Source: Aaosphaeria pasadenensis
Lineage: Eukaryota; Ascomycota; Dothideomycetes; Pleosporales
DNA: 64,000 nt
Direction of reading: 5' to 3'
NCBI GenBank assembly: GCA_022813625.1
Contig: JAKLMB010000002.1
Span: forward strand, 1,674,001-1,738,000
Shown here: in pieces, positions 57,338 to 64,000 of the stretch
Layout: every line of letters starts with the position of its first letter
Position numbering within the stretch: the stretch's first letter is position 1
The notes under the pieces: generated by a model
What the model was told of the DNA's origin: nothing
Databases searched by the model: none
Seen by the model: the letters and a program-made list of their open reading frames with translations, nothing else
Made by a program: the position numbers and the translations under genes

Positions 57338-59294
57338 TCAATACCCTCTCTTCCGATCAATCAAGTTGCATAGCGGTACTCCATCCCTATCCCTCCTCAG
57401 ATTCTCATGCAATACTTGGAAAGCCCGATCAGCGTATGCGACACTACTGCCACTGATATGCGGCGTGATAAGCACATTGGGTGCATCCCACAAAGGGTCG
57501 TCTTTGGGCAAGGGTTCAGGATCAGTCACGTCGAGGGCTGCACCTCGGATCTGTTTGGTTTCGAGTGCTTTGATGAGATCTGGCTGGTTGATAATGCCGC
57601 CTCGAGAAATGTTGGCAATAAAGGTGCCGTGAGGATTGGATTTCTCGAGGACTGCAAATTCATCTGCAGCTATGAAGTGCGTCGTCTCCTTTGTCAAGGG
57701 CACACTAAGGACCAAAAGATCAATCTTTTGCTTGAGGAATTCGTGAAGGCTCTCTTTGTCTAGACCGCTGTACCACGCTGAGGGAATGCTACCATCCGGG
57801 TCGCCTGTGCCAGGAACAATGAATCCATTGTCTTTCTTTGATTCGGGCGTTCGTCTGGGCGAAGCGGTGAATGCAATGACATTGCTTCCCATGGCTTTGG
57901 CAACGCGCGCCACTGCAGAGACAAAAGTTAGTTTCGTGATGCATCAATAGTTTGTTGAAAACACGGGAACTTTCGTATAGAGCGGAAGACGGCAGAGATA
58001 AATTCACATGTCGAAGCTTCAGAGCTTCAATATAGTTTCCTCGTCGCCGTAAATGATTACAAAATGGAAAATTGAATATCCAGATCAAAACATTCGACCA
58101 ATGACGAACAGTTGTCTGGGCGGGAAGGCGTTTTTAAACTTTGAAGAAGGATTCCTGGGGGATTTTGATCCTGGGGTACTGCGCCGTTTGCGATTATTGC
58201 GTATCCGTGGCGCGTGGCGTAGGTCGCGGCACGGATGACTGACCAGCATCTGCATGCTGGGTCGCAGGATTCGCATCCCAAATACGGGGAAGCCGAGGTT
58301 CCTCATCGGACTGCCCATGTGTAACAGATTTATGGCCAACAATGCCTTGGGATACTGTGGAGTAGTTTGTGCCGCCGGACAAGAGCTGAATGTCTTAGAG
58401 GCATTCCATTCCATCCATGGAGGCCATCGGTCCGTCTGACAGCGTCGGGCGAAGTTCAGTCCAATGACGATCCAGACCACGATGTGAACACCGGTTCGAG
58501 TCGTTTATTGAAGAAGGCAAAGGGAGAAACACATGCAATGAGATATTAGAAATCAGAAACATACCTTGCCGTCCAATGCTGCCATAACCAAGAACACCGA
58601 CCGTCTTTCCTACTGCATCTCGTACCCCGAATCCTCTAGGTTGAGACCACTCTTTCTTCTTCTGATCTTCATATAGGTCAATATACTTGTGACTGTGGAC
58701 AAGATCCATCATGATGACCCATTCGGCGATCTGCGGGCCATGGATTCCTGATGCCGTGGTCAACGGTATCTTGGAGTCGGTGTAGATGGGATGGTTTGCG
58801 ACATGATTTGAGCCCGCCGAGAAGAATTGAATGAATTTCAGGTCGGGAACTACATCTGGAGTGGGAGGGAGCCAACTGAGTGTTGCAAGATACTTCGCAC
58901 GTTTGTAGAGTCCTGCAATGTTGTGAGCAATGTTATTGTAGAGAACGGATTGGTGTGGAAAGTAGAATGTTTAGATGCCAAAAGAAGTAAGTGACACAAT
59001 ATGAACGACAAGGCATAAGAGGAATGCAGTCATGGTCGTGCAAAGCGAGCTGAAATAAGCCATGCGAACGTCTTACATACCTTCAGGCACATTTGTCTTC
59101 CCTCTGTCAGCTTTGTTTAGATAGTCCTGGACGTAATGAACGTCAAGGTTTGGGAAGTCTTCCTTGATCTTCGCTATGGTATGCTGCGGTTCGGATTCGG
59201 GCCATGGTAGCACAGCCAGCAACAGATCGCGACTCCCTTCGCCATCTCCGGTATTACGTTGTGGAGTTTCTGGACCCCCGCCCATTGCCACCAT
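57338..59294 (-). CDS. D-isomer-specific 2-hydroxyacid dehydrogenase
   Basis: Predicted 378-aa protein from three exons (59294..59081, 58912..58565, 57912..57338). The catalytic domain begins about residue 20 (LLLAVLPWPE). The Rossmann motif GVLGYGSIGRQVARVAKAMG is formed across intron 2. IANISRGGIINQ and the catalytic His in TPHISGSS follow. Such enzymes reduce 2-keto acids such as glyoxylate, pyruvate or phenylpyruvate with NAD(P)H; the substrate cannot be deduced. A start at the second Met (59285) is also possible. Intron 2 is 652 nt, far longer than other introns here. Confidence 0.92.
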
Positions 59295-62200
59295 TCTTTG
59301 CTTCGAGAGATACAGGTCAAAAGATGAGCACACGCACGGAGATGCCGTCCGACTGTCTACGATCTTGAATCACTGAATTCGGATTGCGCGATAGACGAAC
59401 TGCTTTTCAATTATTATCCAGATTGTCGTGGAGAAGATACAGAGACAGTCGAAGTGTATCAAGCAAGATAGCGGACCGGTGGGTTGGTGGGGTACATAGT
59501 AAGCCAGTCAATACGATCCGCCTTACGCTGGCACTTTACGACATTCATGATGCGTTTTGCGACAGATGTGGCTGTTCACTGTACTGGCTCCTCAAGAACA
59601 TCCCCCAAGATAAGTCTATGAGCTCATTCCACGTCCGACTCGATCGACAAATGTCGAGGAACAGAACTAGCATGCTCCTCTACTGCGCGCTTGGTAATTA
59701 CGATGAACGGCCCGAGTTAGATGAATCAAACTGGTCACAAGAGTCGATCGATACCGTGTCAGCGGCTCATTGAACTGTCGCATAAGAACACCGGCGTGTT
59801 TTGATAGCATGCCGATGGACGTACTGCAAGTTTACGGCACGGCGTGTCCTTTGACAAATACTCTTTGAGGATGTCCGGGTACATTAGCCGTACTATTCAT
59901 CACGTTCGATAGACACTGAATCAGGACACACACTATCGAGGCGGCGAGGACCAATCCATCGTTACCGTATTCCCTGACATCCCAGTGTTCCCAACGAAAC
60001 TCTTTCAAACATTTTGGCGTACAGTACTGTGGAATCCTTCTATGCGATTGCCCCTGCAGTGAGTATGAATAATTGGCAATTACAAACACACATACCCACT
60101 GGGCGACAACCTACACTGAACGGCCCACATTCACTTCGAAAACAGAAAGGACTATTTCTCTCCGCTGTGCATGAAGCACACCGTTGCCAATATACCTTGG
60201 CTTGGGAAGAAACGGTGCATTCAGCTCGCCCTGTGCAGCCACAGAGATATTTCTAACTGTCCGGAGGGAATATGTGACTTCTTTGCATCGGATACGCGCT
60301 TCATCGATTGCATCGCGTTAAGCTTCATGCACGATGCGCGCGCGGATGCGGAGACATTCCTTTCAAACTGTGATATTGCATGGTCGTCGCTTGCAGACCA
60401 CCACGCTATCTACTTGCCTACCCCAGGCCTGAGCAGCGGGAAAATGGTAGGTTCATCTTCCATTTCCTCTTCGCTTGGACGTTCTGATTGCGATAATTTG
60501 ACATGTTAATGCTCGCTATCTTCGACTGAACCGAACCGAACCCTCTTGCAACCGCCATCAGCCCCTAATTTTGACGAGAGGCAGCGAAATCACCCAGTGT
60601 ACTCCGTACAAGTAGTATGTTGTGGCGAGTCGAAATTTCCTTTAAACTTTCTATAACGATTATCCGGTGCACAGTCCTGTGTGGCTGGGGACCAGTACAC
60701 ACTTTCCCAATATTTGAGAGCGTTATGATCATGCCTTGACGATTAACGGTAACGAGAGAAGACTCAAGAGGGCATGGGTCTATTGTATCCTAGCCGAGCA
60801 TCCTATCAAACCTTGCCTTGCCCCAGCTATCCCAAAGCCGATCCATCTCCGGCGAGAGGAATCCTCACAGCCAAGCCATGACTCTTCGAGACGCAGACGC
60901 AGTAATTATTACTCGTAGCATCTCCTTGTAAGGACAGGGCGTGGTCCTCCTGGGTGGATCCGAAGTCGGTTCACCTGTCGCGCAAGCGAACCCTCAACAT
61001 GCTGCCATGCGATGCTTCCCGACATGCCGGCCATATATCAGGCACCCCATGGCTATAGAACCGGATTTAGAATGTGCTCGCTCTTGTAGGTATGCGTTTC
61101 ATCTCGTCCACCAACCCCCCTCGTTGCTTCTAGAAGTCTACTTGCCGTATTCCCATCCTTTCGTTGACGTGACGTGATAGCGCTACTGTATGGTTCCAAC
61201 ACCCAGGGCGACGGGTGCATGCCCCCTAAAGACATGGCGAGATGTTGGCAGTGGACGTGTAAAATACTCGCTCTGAGTGTAATAGACAACGATGCGATCC
61301 ATTTGCTGAAAAGGGTGGAAGTAATAAACAAAAGATGACAATTGACAGAAGAAGCCAGCCAGCCTATGGGCGATCTGAAAAGGAAAACGGTGTTCCGCAC
61401 CTCCATTCGGGAATGATTGGCCGTGGTCCTCTTACTGCTCACCTTCATACCCGTACTGTACCTGATCTTCCCGTGCTGACTGCTGGGGGAGGGTGTAAGA
61501 AATTTTGCTCGCTCGTTCTCGCTTTTGCTTTGCTGACGCCTCCCCATGGGTGCGAACGACCCGATTCCGCGCCCAGCCCCCTGCGGGCCTGTCTGGCCTG
61601 GCCTGGCAGCTGGCTTGTGGGGATACAGCGTGGTGACCGGTCTTGGGGCTCCACACCCTATAATCTGACTGGTGATGCTGTGGTTCTGCCCTGCCAAGTG
61701 CCATATTGAAGGATGCATTTATCCAAAGTACGCTGGTCCTGGGAGAGGCAAGCATATGCAAAAGTAGGTAAGGCTTAGGTGGAGCACACTCAGGGAATCC
61801 CAACAAAAAATGGGGACGTAGGAAAGTTTGAGCTATTGCAATATCAATCATGATGGTGACTATAATATCTGATTTCTTTGTTTGGTATTGGTATTGATAT
61901 ATTGGCTAATGGAATTTTTACAGCTAAGCGAAGCGTGCGACCCCAGTCGTGGGTTGTCTGGAAGGATGTCCAAGGGACTTACTCTTCTGCCGGTGGGTGG
62001 TGTGCTGCCTATGATGCGTATGTACATGCTTCGTGGTTCAAAGAGGCACACGCCAACCTCGTGCTGATTGGGTGCTGGGAGAATACGTTCCCCGTAAAAA
62101 GTATCGTACATGAAATGCTTGCTAAAGAGCGTTGAGCGTACAAAGGAGAATAACATGCAGCCCCTGCGTTCGTGCCTTGCATAAACGTCGGTATAGGGCT

Positions 62201-62676
62201 GGGAGGATTGCATGTTTTGGAAAGTGCATATCTTTGAAAGTGCGTGGGCGGTTAATAGCCGGCTCGATATTATTGCATGTAGCTGCTGGGACAGTCTCTC
62301 CAGCTTTCTAAGTCAAGTAAATGAAAGTAGCGAGCAGCACCTTTTTCCTGGTAACAATGCTCGGCCAAATAGTAAAAGGAACTATGCTCCAACGCCAGTT
62401 TGCTCTTTTTGCTATGCCGGTACCCGTATCCCATCTGATTAGCCCCTTCTTCTTTGGGACTCCTTGATGGCGTTGTGACGACCTTGGAAAATGAAAGACT
62501 ATTGAGAACTCGCTAGAGCCTCGGGTATAAGTGAAAAGGAAAAGCGCAAGTCGTGGCCTGAGTGTGGGGAGGTACTGGTGGCGAGACGAGTCCGGGAGAG
62601 ACGGTCAATCCTGGGTAATCCGAATATGAGCGTTGTTGTATGTACATCATCCGTAACATGTACTCAAGATCGGTAA
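59295..62676. other. 3.4-kb stretch without a recognisable gene
   Basis: Frames up to about 220 codons occur on both strands but lack family features, credible starts or splice-consistent extension. A TACTCCGTA word lies at 60600-60608, and GGCCTGGCCTGGC repeats near 61590. It contains the dehydrogenase promoter and the 3' end of the receptor-like gene. No tRNA or transposon was recognised. Confidence 0.5.
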
Positions 62677-64000
62677 TCATAGTTTGTTCTTCATGCCGTC
62701 GTCCGAATCGTCATCGATGGGGTGCAGTCCCAGTCCTCCTCTTGCGTGCGTGGCCCGCGGATCCCAATCTACGTGCATCGCTGTTTGTGATGGCGCTCGC
62801 GGTGTCGAGAAGCTGAGGGTCGGAGACTTGTAGTCGCGCTGAACTTCCTTTCCAAAATAATCCGGTGTCCCTGTCAATGACCGCCTATACGGGTTGTAGT
62901 CTCCATCGGGGCTGGTGAGAGCACTTTCCGGAGCCTTCAGGGGGCTTTGTGCGAATTTGTTAAGCTCATAATTGTGGGTGTCGGCGGGGTACTGTTTGGC
63001 GTCCAAAGAGACAAATTCGCGTTTTGAGCTGAACCTTGACTGCAAGAGAGTCCACCATGCTTTAAACATGGAGAAACGGAAAAGAAGAATAAAGCATTGA
63101 ATGCCAGCCAACTGTTACAAGTATTAGCGTCTGTGCTGCCAGGACTAGAGTGAGTTGCCTTACAGAAAGCATGATCAGAATAGCAATGACGGTGGATTGA
63201 TTGACGAACAATTCCTGGCCGAGTCCATGACATGGGTCAGGCTTTAGGGGGTTTTTCATCAAACATAACAGGAAAGGCATTGCCTTTGAAATATCATCGG
63301 TAGCGGAGGTTTCCACTGAGTTGAGCCAGATGAAAACAACGGAGAAAAATATGACGTCGACGAGAATGAAGACGACAATCGTGATGCCACGCCATTGAAG
63401 CCAGACGACTTTGCGGACACGTCGGTAGACAGCTCGCGCAGAACGAGCACGAACACTGGTAGTGTATGAAGGGAGACCAGCGCTGCTCTGGGTTTCTGTT
63501 TTATCGTCGCTCCACATGTTCTTAATGTATACCTTGATACAATATGCGAATCTAAGAAATGTTAGCAGATACATACCACAGTGGTGTTGTAGTACTCACG
63601 TTGCCAATTGCACAATCATGGCAGCCCCGGCAATTGCTAGTAATGGTCCCCAGAAGTCTTTCATGGACTCTGCAGAGTTGACGTGACATACATCTCCAAA
63701 GCGGAACGAGACTCCAGTGACTGAGATGGTGGCGCAGAAGAATGCTGCGGCGACCGACCAGCCCAATCCTTGAGACCAATAGAAGAATTGCTTTCCGGGC
63801 ATGACGTCCCAACAAATCTGCAGATGCATTGACAATGCGCGAATGAAGACTAAGTATTGTGAGTCGAAGAGCGCTTTGAATGACGGGGGAAGAGCTTACT
63901 CCACACAGCCATCGAGAGGCCTCCGGCAATGAGAAAGGCACCGGAGAACGCGCAGGTCAAGCTGGAAAACATGTCGTTGGGCGTTATTTCATCGTAGCAC
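62677..64000 (-). CDS. seven-helix receptor-like membrane protein, 5' part outside the window
   Basis: The last four exons (beyond 64000..63900, 63849..63600, 63551..63164, 63111..62677) encode at least 390 aa. Hydrophobic helices include LTCAFSGAFLIAGGLSMAVWI, QGLGWSVAAAFFCATISVTG, FWGPLLAIAGAAMIVQLATF, WRGITIVVFILVDVIFFSVVFIWL and STVIAILIMLSLAGIQCFILLF. The extracellular-type segment GVSFRFGDVCHVN, a Cys later in the protein and a long hydrophilic C-tail give a GPCR-like layout reminiscent of frizzled/secretin-like fungal receptors. The ligand is unknown. The family assignment is by layout, not by a diagnostic motif, and the N-terminus is missing here. Confidence 0.8.

Noticed and set aside
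61053..61851. Minus-strand frames of 139 and 221 codons in the 3.4-kb gap
   Set aside because: They overlap each other in different frames, do not resemble any family and lack splice-consistent extensions.
1..64000. Transposon, CRISPR array, viral insertion or secondary-metabolite cluster
   Set aside because: No transposase, reverse transcriptase, polyketide or peptide synthetase domains, no long terminal or inverted repeats and no spaced repeat array were seen.

Overview
The window is nuclear DNA of a filamentous ascomycete (Pezizomycotina; the gene repertoire looks dothideomycete-like, but I cannot name the order). The evidence is about 29 protein genes with short GT-AG introns (mostly 48-110 nt, several with a CTAAC/CTAAT-type branch site), short intergenic spaces, mitochondrial and secretory targeting signals, and fungus-specific families such as DUF2417, DUF726/TMCO4, DUF3807 and an Env7-type kinase. 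I saw no transposon, viral or bacterial segment. Exon boundaries below were worked out by hand from reading frame, splice signals and family fit.

Layout. 1-15 kb: a CUE/CCCH/Smr protein, a coiled-coil protein of unknown function, a FAHD1-like hydrolase, a small unknown protein, an SRRM1-like PWI/SR splicing factor, a mitochondrial PP2C phosphatase, a CBS-pair protein, a DUF3807 protein, a secreted fasciclin protein and an MBL-fold hydrolase. 15-25 kb: a PWWP/LEDGF-like chromatin protein, a 2.7-kb stretch without genes, then PRP16 and PWP1 head to head over a 280-bp promoter. 25-32 kb: a sparse region around one conserved Ser-rich protein whose upstream 1.3 kb contains no ATG at all. 32-47 kb: mL54, a DUF2417 hydrolase-like membrane protein, PP2A methylesterase, UTP23, a DUF726 membrane hydrolase, an Env7/STK16-like kinase and a cytosolic DPP5-like peptidase. 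47.8-51 kb: an intron-containing tRNA-Ile(UAU), then two probable accessory genes (one with a HET/TIR-like signature) separated by an imperfect tandem repeat. 51-59 kb: MCY1-type cysteine synthase head to head with an NDUFAF7-type methyltransferase, TVP23, a CitE/CLYBL-like lyase and a D-2-hydroxyacid dehydrogenase with a 652-nt intron. 59-64 kb: 3.4 kb without genes, then a seven-helix receptor-like gene cut by the window edge.

Most genes are housekeeping: RNA processing (PWI/SR protein, PRP16, UTP23, PWP1, Smr protein), mitochondrial function (PP2C, mL54, MCY1, NDUFAF7-like) and membrane traffic or lipid-linked enzymes (TVP23, DUF726, DUF2417, Env7-like). They are not a biosynthetic or defence cluster. 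I found no clearly new multi-gene system. The most unusual signals are the ATG desert before the 29.45-kb gene, a GC-AG intron that preserves a zinc ribbon, the accessory interval beside the tRNA gene, and a recurring intergenic TACTCCGTA word.
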